Shown: positions 17,472 to 26,267, counted from the stretch's first letter. The stretch is DNA of 64,000 nt from Micromonospora sp. C95 (GCF_018070465.1 NZ_JAGPXT010000019.1:55732-119731); one strand, 5' to 3'. Made by a program: numbers and translations. The notes: generated from the sequence alone by a model not told the origin.

Positions 17472-17618
17472 GTTCGACTCCTTCAGGTCACGATCCCGGT
17501 TTCTTCTCGGAAATACTCCGGAAATGCCAGGATGGCGCTCACGGTATCGGCTGACGTCCGCTCGCGACACCCCCTTGACCGGCGACGCAAGGCCGTCGTA
17601 ACGTGCCGGCCATCACGT

Positions 17619-17630
17619 CGAAAATATCGG
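17619..17630. promoter_or_regulatory. Candidate operator between GH43 and the binding protein
   Basis: CGAAAATATCGG, whose last ten bases are the reverse complement of CCGATATTTT found at 15546 and 21303. A related CGGAAATACTCCGG site is at 17508-17521, nearer GH43. Both lie in the 252-base divergent region. Confidence 0.4.
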
Positions 17631-17723
17631 TATCGAAGCGAAACTTGCGATCCCGCTTTCATGACCGCCGCTGATCGCGGCGGTGTTCCCTCCGCGTTAC
17701 TACGCCTCCCGAAGGGATGAACC

Positions 17724-19016
17724 ATGACATCGCACCTCACCCGCCGGTCGCTGTTGGGGCTGGCCGGCGCGGGCGCCGGCGCGCTCCTGCTCGGCGCCTG
17801 CGGGGATGGGGACGGCGGCGCCTCCGCGAGCCCGCAGAAGATCAGATGGTGGCACGTCCAGGACGCCGAGCCGATGCTCAGCGTCTGGGCTGATCTGGCC
17901 CGGCAGTACGAAGGCGCGCACACCCACGTCACGGTCGACGTGCAGCCGCTGGAGGTCGAGGCATTCAAGACCAAGCTGAACGGTGCGGTCGAGGCCGCGT
18001 TGCCGCCGGACCTGTTCCAGTCGTGGGGCGGCGGCGCACTGCAACAGCAGGTCGAGGCCGGCCTGGTCAAGGACATCACCAGCGAGGTCCAGGGGTGGAT
18101 CGGGCAGTTGCTGCCCGCCTCGTTGCAGCCGTACACGGTGAACGACAAGATCTACGGAATCCCGTTCGACATCGGCATGGTCGGCTTCTGGTACAACCGG
18201 GACCATTTCGCCAAGGCCGGCATCGAGACGCCACCGAAGACCTGGAGCGAGCTGCTTGTGGCGGTCACCAAGCTCAAGGCCGTCAACATCGCCCCGATCG
18301 CGCTCGGCGGCAAGGACAAATGGCCCGGGCACTACTACTGGGCGTACCTGGCGATGCGGATCGGCGGCCTCGAAGCGCTGCAACGCGCGGCCGAGGACCG
18401 CAACTTCGACACCCCGGTCTTCGTCGCCGCCGGTGAACGCCTCCGGGAACTTGTCGACATGGAGCCGTTCCAGAAGGGCTACCTGCGCGCGGAGTACGGA
18501 TCCGAGACCGGGCAGGCCGCGACGATGGGCAACGAGGAGGCCGCCATGGAGCTGATGGGCCAGTGGGCGCCGTCGATTCAGGCATCCTCCTCGACCAGCA
18601 AGCGTGGTCTCGGTGACCGGCTCGCTTTCTTCCCCTTCCCGGCCGTCGAGGACGGCAAGGGCTCGGCAACCGACGCGTTCGGCGGCGGCAACGGCTTCGT
18701 GGTCGGCCGTGACGCACCGCCGGCCACCGTTGACTTCCTGCGGACGTTGCTCCAGGCGAGGAACCAGCGCCGGGCCGCGCAGACCGGCGCGGTGCTGCCT
18801 ACCAACCAGGCCGCGGCCGGCGGGATCAAGGACCTGAACAACCAGGTCGTGGCGGCGAACCTGGGCATCGCGACCGGCTTCCAGCTCTACCTCGACCAGG
18901 CGTACCCACCGGAGGTGGGCGCGCAGGTCAACGAGAGCGTGGCGCAGCTGATCGCGGGCACCAAGCGGCCGGACCAGATCGTCAAGGACATCACCAGGGT
19001 GGCCAAGAAGCAGTAG
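17724..19016 (+). CDS. Sugar ABC transporter substrate-binding lipoprotein
   Basis: 430 aa. It starts with a twin-arginine plus lipoprotein signal (TRRSLLGLAG ... LLLGACG), so it should be exported folded and lipid-anchored. The rest is an extracellular solute-binding protein of the family-1 sugar type (IRWWHVQD, YGIPFDIGMVGFWYN, FGGGNGF). Divergent from the GH43 xylosidase, it probably binds xylobiose or xylo-oligosaccharides. The expected two permease genes do not follow; a LacI gene does. It must share membrane components encoded elsewhere, or the locus has lost them. Confidence 0.9.
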   Translation: MTSHLTRRSLLGLAGAGAGALLLGACGDGDGGASASPQKIRWWHVQDAEPMLSVWADLARQYEGAHTHVTVDVQPLEVEAFKTKLNGAVEAALPPDLFQSWGGGALQQQVEAGLVKDITSEVQGWIGQLLPASLQPYTVNDKIYGIPFDIGMVGFWYNRDHFAKAGIETPPKTWSELLVAVTKLKAVNIAPIALGGKDKWPGHYYWAYLAMRIGGLEALQRAAEDRNFDTPVFVAAGERLRELVDMEPFQKGYLRAEYGSETGQAATMGNEEAAMELMGQWAPSIQASSSTSKRGLGDRLAFFPFPAVEDGKGSATDAFGGGNGFVVGRDAPPATVDFLRTLLQARNQRRAAQTGAVLPTNQAAAGGIKDLNNQVVAANLGIATGFQLYLDQAYPPEVGAQVNESVAQLIAGTKRPDQIVKDITRVAKKQ

Positions 19017-19115
19017 CGGGCGTCGCCGGCGCTCGGGCACCGCGCCGCCGCCGTTCGTCAGCTCGTCGGCGCTCCCGCCGGCAGCGTCGAGGAGTGAGCG
19101 AAGTATGGAGGGCGC

Positions 19116-20153
19116 ATGGGTGCCAACGACAACCGGACAGTGACCATTGCGGCCATCGCCCGCCTTGCGGGGGTTTCGGTGCCGACGGTGTCCCGGGTGA
19201 TCAATGGTCGTTCGGATGTGGCTCCGCAGACCCGGGAGCGGGTGGAGGAGTTGCTGACGCGGCACGGTTACCGGCGTCGGCCGCCGAGCATGCGGGCCAG
19301 CTCGGGGTTGGTGGACCTGGTCTTCAACGACCTGGACAGTCCGTGGGCGGTGGAGATCATCCGGGGTGTGGAGGATGTGGCGCACGCCGCCGGGGTGGGC
19401 ACCGTCGTCTCGGCCATCCACCGGCGCTCGTCCTCGGCCAAGCAGTGGCTGGACAACATCCGCACCCGGTCCACCGAGGGGGTCATCTTCGTCACCTCCA
19501 CCCTCGAACCGCCACAGCAGGCGGAGTTGCGCCGGCTCAACATCCCGGCCGTGATCGTCGACCCGGCGGGTGTCCCCGCCCAGGACGCGCCGACCATCGG
19601 CGCCACGAACTGGGCGGGGAGCCTGCGGGCGACGGAGTACCTGATCGGGCTGGGGCATCGGCGGATCGGGTTCATCGCGGGGCCGCCGCAGTTGATGTGC
19701 AGCCGGGCCCGGATGGACGGCTACCGGGCCGCGCTGGAGGCCGCCGGGATCCCGATCGACGACCGGTTGATCCAGGCGGGCAACTTCTACCACGAGGCCG
19801 GATTCTCCGCCGGGGCGCGGTTGCTGGGGTTGACCGAGCCGCCGACGGCGATCTTCGCGTCGAGCGACCAGATGGCGCTGGGCGTGTACGAGGCGGTCCG
19901 GCAACGGGGTCTGCGGGTACCGGACGACATCAGCGTGGTCGGCTTCGACGACCTGCCGGAGGTGCGGTGGTGCTCGCCGCCGCTGACCACGGTGCGGCAG
20001 CCGCTGGCCGAGATGGGCATGCTGGCGGCGCGGACGGTGCTGCGGCTGGCCCGGGGCGAGAAGGTGGAGAGCCCTCGGGTGGAACTCGCCACCGAACTCG
20101 TCATCCGGGACAGTTCGTGCGCGCCACGAGCCGACCGGGGGTCCGCGGAGTGA
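19116..20153 (+). CDS. LacI family regulator, twin A
   Basis: 345 aa. HTH VTIAAIARLAGVSVPTVSRVINGRSDV, then the sugar-binding core, ending ISVVGFDDLPEVRWCSPPLTTVRQP. It follows the binding-protein gene by 99 bases. It is almost identical in DNA to twin B except for the central effector-binding part (19426-19593) and a short patch near 19748-19810. The HTH recognition residues are the same in both, so both should bind the same operators but may sense different sugars. Confidence 0.9.
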   Translation: MGANDNRTVTIAAIARLAGVSVPTVSRVINGRSDVAPQTRERVEELLTRHGYRRRPPSMRASSGLVDLVFNDLDSPWAVEIIRGVEDVAHAAGVGTVVSAIHRRSSSAKQWLDNIRTRSTEGVIFVTSTLEPPQQAELRRLNIPAVIVDPAGVPAQDAPTIGATNWAGSLRATEYLIGLGHRRIGFIAGPPQLMCSRARMDGYRAALEAAGIPIDDRLIQAGNFYHEAGFSAGARLLGLTEPPTAIFASSDQMALGVYEAVRQRGLRVPDDISVVGFDDLPEVRWCSPPLTTVRQPLAEMGMLAARTVLRLARGEKVESPRVELATELVIRDSSCAPRADRGSAE

Positions 20154-21279
20154 ACTGCGCCAACTACCGATAGTCGAGTGAAATTTCCGGCACTAGGGTG
20201 TGGGCGGGCGGCTGGTTGCCCGTCCTGGCCGCCCCGGGGCATGGTGCGGGCTGTCGCCGTACCGGTTGGGTGGGGAGTGCCGTGGTTGCCAGAGACACCC
20301 GGAAGATCACAATATCCGCGATAGCGGACCTGGCGGGCGTGTCGGTGCCGACGGTGTCCCGGGTGATCAATGGTCGTTCGGATGTGGCTCCGCAGACCCG
20401 GGAGCGGGTGGAGGAGTTGCTGACGCGGCATGGTTACCGGCGTCGGCCGTCGAGCATGCGGGCCAGCTCGGGGTTGGTGGACCTGGTCTTCAACGACCTG
20501 GACAGTCCGTGGGCGGTGGAGATCATCCGGGGTGTGGAGGATGTGGCGCACGCCGTCGGGGTGGGCACCGTCGTCTCGGCCATCCACCGGCAGACCTCCT
20601 CCGCCGAGCAGTGGCTCGACGGCATGCGCCGGCGGGGCACCGAAGGCGTGATCTTCGTGACCTCGATGGTCGAGCCGCCCCTGCAGGCCGAACTGCGTCG
20701 GCTGAGCATCCCGGTGGTGATCGTCGACGCGGACGGACTGCCGGCCCGGGAGGCGCCGACCATCGGCGCCACGAACTGGGCGGGAGGCCTGCGGGCGACG
20801 GAGTATCTGATCGGGCTGGGGCATCGGCGGATCGGGTTCATCGCGGGGCCGCCGCAGTTGATGTGCAGCCGGGCCCGGATGGACGGCTACCGGGCCGCGC
20901 TGGAGGCCGCCGGGCTGTCCTTCGACGAGAGCCTGGTCTGCCCGGGCGACTTCTACCACGAGGCCGGGTTCAACGGTGGGGCGCGGTTGCTGGGGTTGAC
21001 CGAGCCGCCGACGGCGATCTTCGCGTCGAGCGACCAGATGGCGCTGGGCGTGTACGAGGCGGTCCGGCAACGGGGTCTGCGGGTACCGGACGACATCAGC
21101 GTGGTCGGCTTCGACGACCTGCCGGAGGTGCGGTGGTGCTCGCCGCCGCTGACCACGGTGCGGCAGCCGCTGGCCGAGATGGGCATGCTGGCGGCGCGGA
21201 CGGTGCTGCGGCTGGCCCGGGGCGAGCAGGTGGAGAGCCCTCGGGTGGAACTCGCCACCGAACTCGTCATCCGGGACAG
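19176..21279 (+). repeat. Tandem duplication of LacI genes with mosaic identity
   Basis: The first copy (19176-20113) repeats at an offset of 1166 bases. Blocks of about 250, 150 and 297 bases are nearly identical even at silent sites; the segments between them differ at many silent and coding positions. Confidence 0.85.
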
Positions 21280-21295
21280 CGCCGCCCCGGCCTAA
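20282..21295 (+). CDS. LacI family regulator, twin B
   Basis: 337 aa from the GTG at 20282, with GGGGAG four bases before it; the frame is open further upstream but unlike the family. Near-identical HTH to twin A (SVPTVSRVINGRSDV) and an identical C-terminal third, with a different effector-contact middle (QTSSAEQWLDGMRRRG). It follows twin A by 128 bases. A xylan or related sugar effector is inferred from its neighbours. Confidence 0.9.
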   Translation: MVARDTRKITISAIADLAGVSVPTVSRVINGRSDVAPQTRERVEELLTRHGYRRRPSSMRASSGLVDLVFNDLDSPWAVEIIRGVEDVAHAVGVGTVVSAIHRQTSSAEQWLDGMRRRGTEGVIFVTSMVEPPLQAELRRLSIPVVIVDADGLPAREAPTIGATNWAGGLRATEYLIGLGHRRIGFIAGPPQLMCSRARMDGYRAALEAAGLSFDESLVCPGDFYHEAGFNGGARLLGLTEPPTAIFASSDQMALGVYEAVRQRGLRVPDDISVVGFDDLPEVRWCSPPLTTVRQPLAEMGMLAARTVLRLARGEQVESPRVELATELVIRDSAAPA

Positions 21296-21302
21296 CCGAC
21301 TA

Positions 21303-21317
21303 CCGATATTTTTCCGG
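21303..21317. promoter_or_regulatory. Second copy of the 15-mer operator
   Basis: CCGATATTTTTCCGG, identical to 15546-15560, eight bases after the twin B stop. The region after the twin A stop has a matching ACTACCGATA and then AAATTTCCGG, suggesting the site was duplicated along with the gene. Confidence 0.5.
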
Positions 21318-21570
21318 AAGTTGTTGACGCCGTATCCGGCGGGGCCGACGATGGGACTCGCCGTCCTTTCACCAAGGAACTGGCTGGTGGTGCCCGCCGT
21401 GCCCGCGGCACCGCCCGGCCGTGTCCGGCGGACGCCCACGCCGCCCGCCGGACACGGCACCCACCTTCCAACCGACTCGACGCAGGTCGTCGCCAGCTTC
21501 TGCCGAGGGCAGATCCGCTGACGGTGAACGAGCCGCCCCGGCACCACCGACGAGGGGCAGGGTGGCTCAC

Positions 21571-22587
21571 ATGAAACTCCTCATGCTGGGCGGGTCGGGA
21601 TTCGTGGGCAGGGCGGTGATCGCCGAGGCGACGCACCGGGGCTGGGCGGTGACGGCGTTCAACCGGGGGCGGCACGGGGCGCCTCCGGCCGGCGTACGGC
21701 ACCTGATGGGTGACCGCACCGCCGTCGACGGGTTGGCCGCGCTGGCCGAGGGGGAGTGGGACCTCGTCGTCGACACCTGGGATGGTGCGCCCCGCGCCGC
21801 CCAGGCGACGGCGCGGATGCTGGCCGGACGGGTCGGACACTACGTCTACGTCTCCAGCGGGTCGGTGTACGCCCAGCCGGTGCCGGCTGGCGTGACCGAG
21901 CAGGCTTCGGTTGTCGACGCCGGCCCGGACGATGTCGACGGCGACTACCCGACGCTCAAGGCCGGTGCCGAGCGGGCCCTACGCGCGGTGCTCGGCGACC
22001 GGGTACTGCTCGCCCGGGCCGGTCTCATCCTCGGACCGGGTGAGGACATCGGCCGGTTGCCGTGGTGGCTGAACCGTCTCGCCCGGGGTGGTGAGGTGCT
22101 CGCGCCCGGCCCGGTCGACCTGCCCGTGCAGTACGTCGACGTCCGCGACCTGGCCGCCTTCCTGCTGGACGCCGGTGCCGCCGGTCGTCCTGGAGCGGTG
22201 AACGTGGTGAGCCGACCCGGACACACCACCATTGGCGAACTGCTCACCGTCGGCGTGGCGGCCACCGGCGCCGCCGCTCGGCTGCGCTGGGTCGAGCCGG
22301 GGCGACTGCTCGCCGCCGGGGTGCAACCGTGGACCGATCTGCCGATCTGGATCCCGCCGGGGCACGAGTACCGGTGGTTGCAGCAGATGGATGTCAGCCG
22401 CGCGTACGCCGACGGGCTCGGCTGCCGACCGGTCACCGAGACCGTCGTCGACACCTGGGCCTGGTTGCGTCGGGTGGGTTCGGTGCCGGCCCGGGCCGGT
22501 CGACCGGCCCGGCAGCCGGTCGGTCTGGAGCCGGCCCGGGAAGCCGGCCTGCTCGCGGCGCTGACCACCGACCGCCCACCGCGCTAG
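21571..22587 (+). CDS. NAD-dependent epimerase/dehydratase family protein
   Basis: 338 aa, Rossmann fold with the dinucleotide motif GGSGFVG at the N-terminus, VYVSSGSVY as the catalytic Ser region and a YPTLK likely acting as the Tyr-x3-Lys. It resembles extended SDR reductases related to nucleoside-sugar epimerases and isoflavone-reductase-like enzymes. ATG at 21571 was chosen; GTG at 21562 with GAGGGG before it is possible. It overlaps the stop of the nitroreductase gene by four bases, tail to tail. The substrate is unknown. Confidence 0.82.
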   Translation: MKLLMLGGSGFVGRAVIAEATHRGWAVTAFNRGRHGAPPAGVRHLMGDRTAVDGLAALAEGEWDLVVDTWDGAPRAAQATARMLAGRVGHYVYVSSGSVYAQPVPAGVTEQASVVDAGPDDVDGDYPTLKAGAERALRAVLGDRVLLARAGLILGPGEDIGRLPWWLNRLARGGEVLAPGPVDLPVQYVDVRDLAAFLLDAGAAGRPGAVNVVSRPGHTTIGELLTVGVAATGAAARLRWVEPGRLLAAGVQPWTDLPIWIPPGHEYRWLQQMDVSRAYADGLGCRPVTETVVDTWAWLRRVGSVPARAGRPARQPVGLEPAREAGLLAALTTDRPPR

Positions 22588-23558
22588 CCAAGGGGCACCG
22601 GCAGGTCCAGCACCTCGTCGACGGCGCGGCGGGGGGTGGGCCAGCCCGGCTGGCCGTACCCGATCCGCATCACCATCTGCGGCGTACCGAATCGTCCCAG
22701 CGACAGCCGGAGCTGCTCCCGGGCCGATGGCACCTCGATCGGTTGGGACAGCATCGACACCGACAGCCCGGCGTCGGTGGCGGTCAGCAGCACCCGCTGC
22801 AACGCCTGGCCCGCGACCACCTGGTCGACGGCGGTGTTGCCGGCGGAGCCGAGCACCGCCACGAGCGGCTCCGGTTCGAAGTCTCGCCCGGGTGCCCGTT
22901 GGGTGCCGCCGAAGCCGCGCGACGGAAGCAGGTCCTGCGGCTCGGCCCGGGGGCCGCTGGCGGTCACCGGCACGCCGTCCGGCTCGGTTCCGGCGCGTAC
23001 CCACGCCTCGCGCTCCGCCCGGTAGGCGGGGTCGCGTTCGAGGACCCGGTGCGCGCCGCGAGCGATCTCGGCGAAGGCGTTGACGGCGCTCACCCCGATC
23101 AGCAGCTCCAGCCAGCAGTGCTCGGCCCGGGCCGCCTCACCCAGCCGCCAGCGGGAGTCGGCCGGGACCGGGTCGGGCCAGAACGGGGCACGGTTGCTGA
23201 ACCGGCGCGGGATGGCCGCGTACAGGTTCTGCTCGGCGGGGCTGGGTCGGCGCGGCAGGTCCGGCACCAGCCGGGCCAGCACGTCCGGCTCCGACGGGTA
23301 CGGGCGCAGTCGCACCGTCGCCGGTGCGCCGGCCACCGCCAGGGCCAGGCGCAGGTTGAACAACGCCGCCCCACCGGCGACGCGGGCACCCCAACCGCTC
23401 GGGTCGGTGGCGGGCAGCCGGCGGGTCGGGTCGAGGAGCACCTCGATGCCACCGTCGCGCAGTCGGAACCGCCACGGCTGGACGTTGTGCAGGGACGGTG
23501 CCCGGACCGCGTCGGTCGCGGCGGCCCGCAGTTGTTCGACGGTGTAGCCGGTCTCCAT
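22584..23558 (-). CDS. Acg-family FMN-binding nitroreductase-like protein, paralogue 1
   Basis: 324 aa. The pattern APSLHNVQPWRFRL near residue 20, a GGAALFNLRLAL segment and the C-terminal RIGYGQPGWPTPRR match the Acg/Rv3131 group, which binds FMN but is thought to sequester rather than reduce. In mycobacteria these are DosR-regulon proteins induced by hypoxia and NO. A matching DosR-like box lies 66 bases upstream, and devR lies just beyond. A second paralogue is at 26268. Confidence 0.88.
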   Translation of the reverse strand: METGYTVEQLRAAATDAVRAPSLHNVQPWRFRLRDGGIEVLLDPTRRLPATDPSGWGARVAGGAALFNLRLALAVAGAPATVRLRPYPSEPDVLARLVPDLPRRPSPAEQNLYAAIPRRFSNRAPFWPDPVPADSRWRLGEAARAEHCWLELLIGVSAVNAFAEIARGAHRVLERDPAYRAEREAWVRAGTEPDGVPVTASGPRAEPQDLLPSRGFGGTQRAPGRDFEPEPLVAVLGSAGNTAVDQVVAGQALQRVLLTATDAGLSVSMLSQPIEVPSAREQLRLSLGRFGTPQMVMRIGYGQPGWPTPRRAVDEVLDLPVPLG

Positions 23559-23623
23559 GGTCGTGCCCCCTCGCGTCCGCCTGGTACCTCCCCACGATTG
23601 CGCCCCGCCAACCCCCGCCAGCA

Positions 23624-23637
23624 GGGCCACACGTCCC
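23624..23637. promoter_or_regulatory. DosR-like box upstream of Acg paralogue 1
   Basis: GGGCCACACGTCCC, a perfect match (reverse orientation) to GGGAC-N4-GGCCC, 66 bases before the start codon. Confidence 0.6.
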
Positions 23638-23670
23638 GACCCCCCGGGACCCACCGCCCACCCAGCTCTC

Positions 23671-23733
23671 GGTCGATCATGAAGTTGTTGCCCGACACGC
23701 CGAGGTGAGGTGGTAACAACTTCATGATCGACC
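23671..23733. repeat. Palindromic element family A, copy 1
   Basis: Inverted repeat with 22-base arms containing GATCATGAAGTTGTTGCC, one wobble mismatch, and a 19-base loop starting CGACACGCCGA. Located between Acg1 and devR. The same element, inverted, occurs at 48639. Confidence 0.85.
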
Positions 23734-23773
23734 GTCTGGAGATGTCGGGGAGGTCGGGGTGGGCGGGGAGGTT

Positions 23774-23787
23774 GGGACTTTTGGCCC
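23774..23787. promoter_or_regulatory. DosR-like box upstream of devR
   Basis: GGGACTTTTGGCCC, a perfect match to GGGAC-N4-GGCCC, 36 bases before the devR start, consistent with autoregulation. Confidence 0.6.
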
Positions 23788-23822
23788 GGGTGGGGGTGGG
23801 TGGGAGGGGGTAGAAAGGGGGG

Positions 23823-24461
23823 ATGATCCGGGTGTTTCTGCTTGACGACCACGAGGTCGTCCGTCGTGGTCTGGCCGACCTGCTGCATGCCAGTGGGGAC
23901 ATCGAGGTGGTCGGTGAGTCCGGTTCCGCACCGGAGGCGGCCCGCCGGATTCCGGCGCTGCGGCCCGACGTGGCGATCCTCGACGCCCGGCTGCCCGACG
24001 GCAACGGCATCGACGTGTGCCGGGACGTACGGGCCGTGGACTCCTCGATCAAGGGGCTGATCCTCACCTCGTACGAGGACGACGAGGCGCTGTTCGCGGC
24101 GATCATGGCTGGTGCCTCCGGGTACGTGCTCAAGCAGATCCGGGGTACCGACCTCGTCGACGCGGTGCGCCGGGTGGCGGCCGGCCAGTCGCTGCTCGAC
24201 CCGGCGATCACCACCCGGGTGCTGGACCGCATCCGCAGCGGCGTGGAGCAGCCCCGCGAGTTGCAGGCACTCACCGAGCAGGAGCGGCGCATCCTGGAGT
24301 ACGTCGCCGAGGGGCTGACCAACCGGGAGATCGCCAGCAGGATGTTCCTGGCCGAGAAGACGGTGAAGAACTACGTCTCCAGTGTGCTGGCCAAACTCGG
24401 TCTGGAGCGACGCACCCAGGCCGCGGTGCTGGCCACCCGCCTACTCGGCAAGACGCACTGA
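23823..24461 (+). CDS. devR: DevR/DosR-type NarL-family response regulator
   Basis: 212 aa. The receiver domain has DDH near residues 8-10, the phosphoacceptor Asp54, Thr82 and Lys104. A LuxR-type HTH follows (LTEQERRILEYVAEGLTNRE ... EKTVKNYVSSVLAKLGL) with Lys179, Lys182 and Asn183. These positions and numbers match those known for M. tuberculosis DosR, including its DNA-contact residues. Together with DosR-like boxes in this and neighbouring promoters, this supports a role as the hypoxia/NO regulator of this island. It is convergent with the sensor kinase, 10 bases away. Confidence 0.9.
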   Translation: MIRVFLLDDHEVVRRGLADLLHASGDIEVVGESGSAPEAARRIPALRPDVAILDARLPDGNGIDVCRDVRAVDSSIKGLILTSYEDDEALFAAIMAGASGYVLKQIRGTDLVDAVRRVAAGQSLLDPAITTRVLDRIRSGVEQPRELQALTEQERRILEYVAEGLTNREIASRMFLAEKTVKNYVSSVLAKLGLERRTQAAVLATRLLGKTH

Positions 24462-24471
24462 CCAGCGCGGC

Positions 24472-26193
24472 TCAGGCCGCTAACGGCACCGACCAGTGCA
24501 GCTCGGTGCCGTGGGGTTCGGCACCGCGTACCTCGAAGGTGCCGCCGTGCCGTTCGGCGCGTTCGCGCAGGTTCACCAGCCCGCCCCGGGCGGCGGCCGG
24601 GTCGCAACCCACGCCGTTGTCGGTGACGGTGACGGCGACCCGGGTGGCGTCCACGCGTACCGCCACCGACACCGCCGTTGCCTCGGCGTGGCGTACCGCG
24701 TTGGACAGCGCCTCGCGGAGCACGGCGGCCAGTTCGGGGCGGACCTCGTCCGGCACGGCGCTGTCGATCGGCCCGGTCAGCTCCAGCCTCGGCCGGAAAC
24801 CAAGTGACTCGGCGGCGGCCTCCACCGCCTCGCGGATCTCGGTGCGCAGCGCCGCGCTCATCGGGGTACGCAGCTCGAAGATGGTGCGGCGGATGTCCTT
24901 GATGGTGGTGTCCAGGTCGTCGACGGCGGCATTGATCCGCTTGGCGACCTCCGGCCGCGCCGTCAACGGCACCGCGCTCTGCAGTTGCAGACCGGTGGCG
25001 AACAGCCGTTGGATCACCACGTCGTGCAGGTCCCGGGCGATCCGCTCGCGGTCCTCCAGCACCACCAGTTGCTCGCGTTCCTCCTGGCCACGGGCGCGTT
25101 CCATGGCCAGCGCCGCCTGGCCGGCGAAGCTGCCCAGCAGGGTCACGTCGTCGTCGGTGGCGCCGCCGTGCTCGGCGCTGTGCGCGATCACCAGCACGCC
25201 GTGCAGGGTGTCCGCGGTGGCCAGCGGAGAGATCACCGCCGGCCCGGTGTGCAGCACCGCCGGCCACGGCGCGGCGTGGGCCAGATCCTCCACCGAATCG
25301 TGCCGGCCCGCCACGACCGGCCCGGCGAAGCTGGTGTCGGCGGCCGGCAGCACCGTGCCTACCAGCGCGCGGGCCTGGGTGCCGACGCCGTCGACGACCT
25401 CGACGGTGAATTGCTCCGCCTCCTCGTCGTATAGCAGCACCAGGGCCAGTTCGGCCTCGGCCACCTCGCGGGCGCGCCGCGCCACCAGGGTCAGTGCGTC
25501 GGTACGGCGCACCTCGCCGAGCAGCAGCGAGGTGATCTCGGCGGTGGCGGCGAGCCAGCGTTCCCGCCGGTTGGCCAGCGCGTACAGCCGGGCGTTCTCG
25601 ATCGCCACGCCGGCCGCACCGGCGAGCGCGACGACGATCTCCTCGTCGTCCTCGGTGAACTCGGCGCCGCCCTGCTTCTCGGCCAGGTAGAGGTTGCCGA
25701 AGACCTGGTCGCGGATGCGTACCGGCACGCCGAGGAAGGTGTGCATCGGCGGATGGTGCGGCGGGAAGCCGTACGAGTTCGGGTGCTGGGTGATGTCCGG
25801 CATCCGCACCGGCTTCGGCTCGTCGATGAGCAGGCCGAGCACTCCCCGGCCGTGCGGCAGGTCACCGATCTTCGCGTGCAGCTCCGGGGAGATGCCGTGG
25901 GTGATGAAGTCGTGCAGCATCCGGTCGGGGCCGATCACCCCGAGTGCGCCGTAGCGGGCCCCGGCCAGGTCGCAGGCCGCCTGCACGATGCGCCGCAGGG
26001 TGCTGCGCAGATCCAGGTCGGTGCCGATGCCGACGACCGCGTCGAGCAGCGCCCGCAGCCGTTCCCGGCTGGTCACCACCTCGCCGACGCGATCCAACAT
26101 CTCCTGGAGCAGCTCGTCCAGGCGGACTCGGGACAGCGGGCTCAGGCCGAGCGACGGTGGCTCGTGCCGGGGGTTGGGTGCGCCGACGGTCAC
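24472..26193 (-). CDS. devS: DevS/DosT-type GAF sensor histidine kinase
   Basis: 573 aa. Two GAF domains (about 55-205 and 230-365) are followed by a HisKA_3 dimerisation helix with His390 (RDLHDVVIQRLF) and an HATPase domain (REALSNAVRHA, DNGVGCD, GGLVNLRERAE). GAF1 contains HHPPMHTFLGVPVR at 146-159, where DevS and DosT hold the haem through a His; His147 is the likely ligand. It should sense O2, NO or CO and phosphorylate DevR. It is encoded convergently to devR rather than behind it, so the two are transcribed separately. Confidence 0.9.
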   Translation of the reverse strand: MTVGAPNPRHEPPSLGLSPLSRVRLDELLQEMLDRVGEVVTSRERLRALLDAVVGIGTDLDLRSTLRRIVQAACDLAGARYGALGVIGPDRMLHDFITHGISPELHAKIGDLPHGRGVLGLLIDEPKPVRMPDITQHPNSYGFPPHHPPMHTFLGVPVRIRDQVFGNLYLAEKQGGAEFTEDDEEIVVALAGAAGVAIENARLYALANRRERWLAATAEITSLLLGEVRRTDALTLVARRAREVAEAELALVLLYDEEAEQFTVEVVDGVGTQARALVGTVLPAADTSFAGPVVAGRHDSVEDLAHAAPWPAVLHTGPAVISPLATADTLHGVLVIAHSAEHGGATDDDVTLLGSFAGQAALAMERARGQEEREQLVVLEDRERIARDLHDVVIQRLFATGLQLQSAVPLTARPEVAKRINAAVDDLDTTIKDIRRTIFELRTPMSAALRTEIREAVEAAAESLGFRPRLELTGPIDSAVPDEVRPELAAVLREALSNAVRHAEATAVSVAVRVDATRVAVTVTDNGVGCDPAAARGGLVNLRERAERHGGTFEVRGAEPHGTELHWSVPLAA

Positions 26194-26267
26194 CCGGCGA
26201 TGCTAACCGGCGACTGCCGGCATCGAAACGCCCGATGCCGGCAGGTGCGGTGGGCCGGGGTCGCGCG

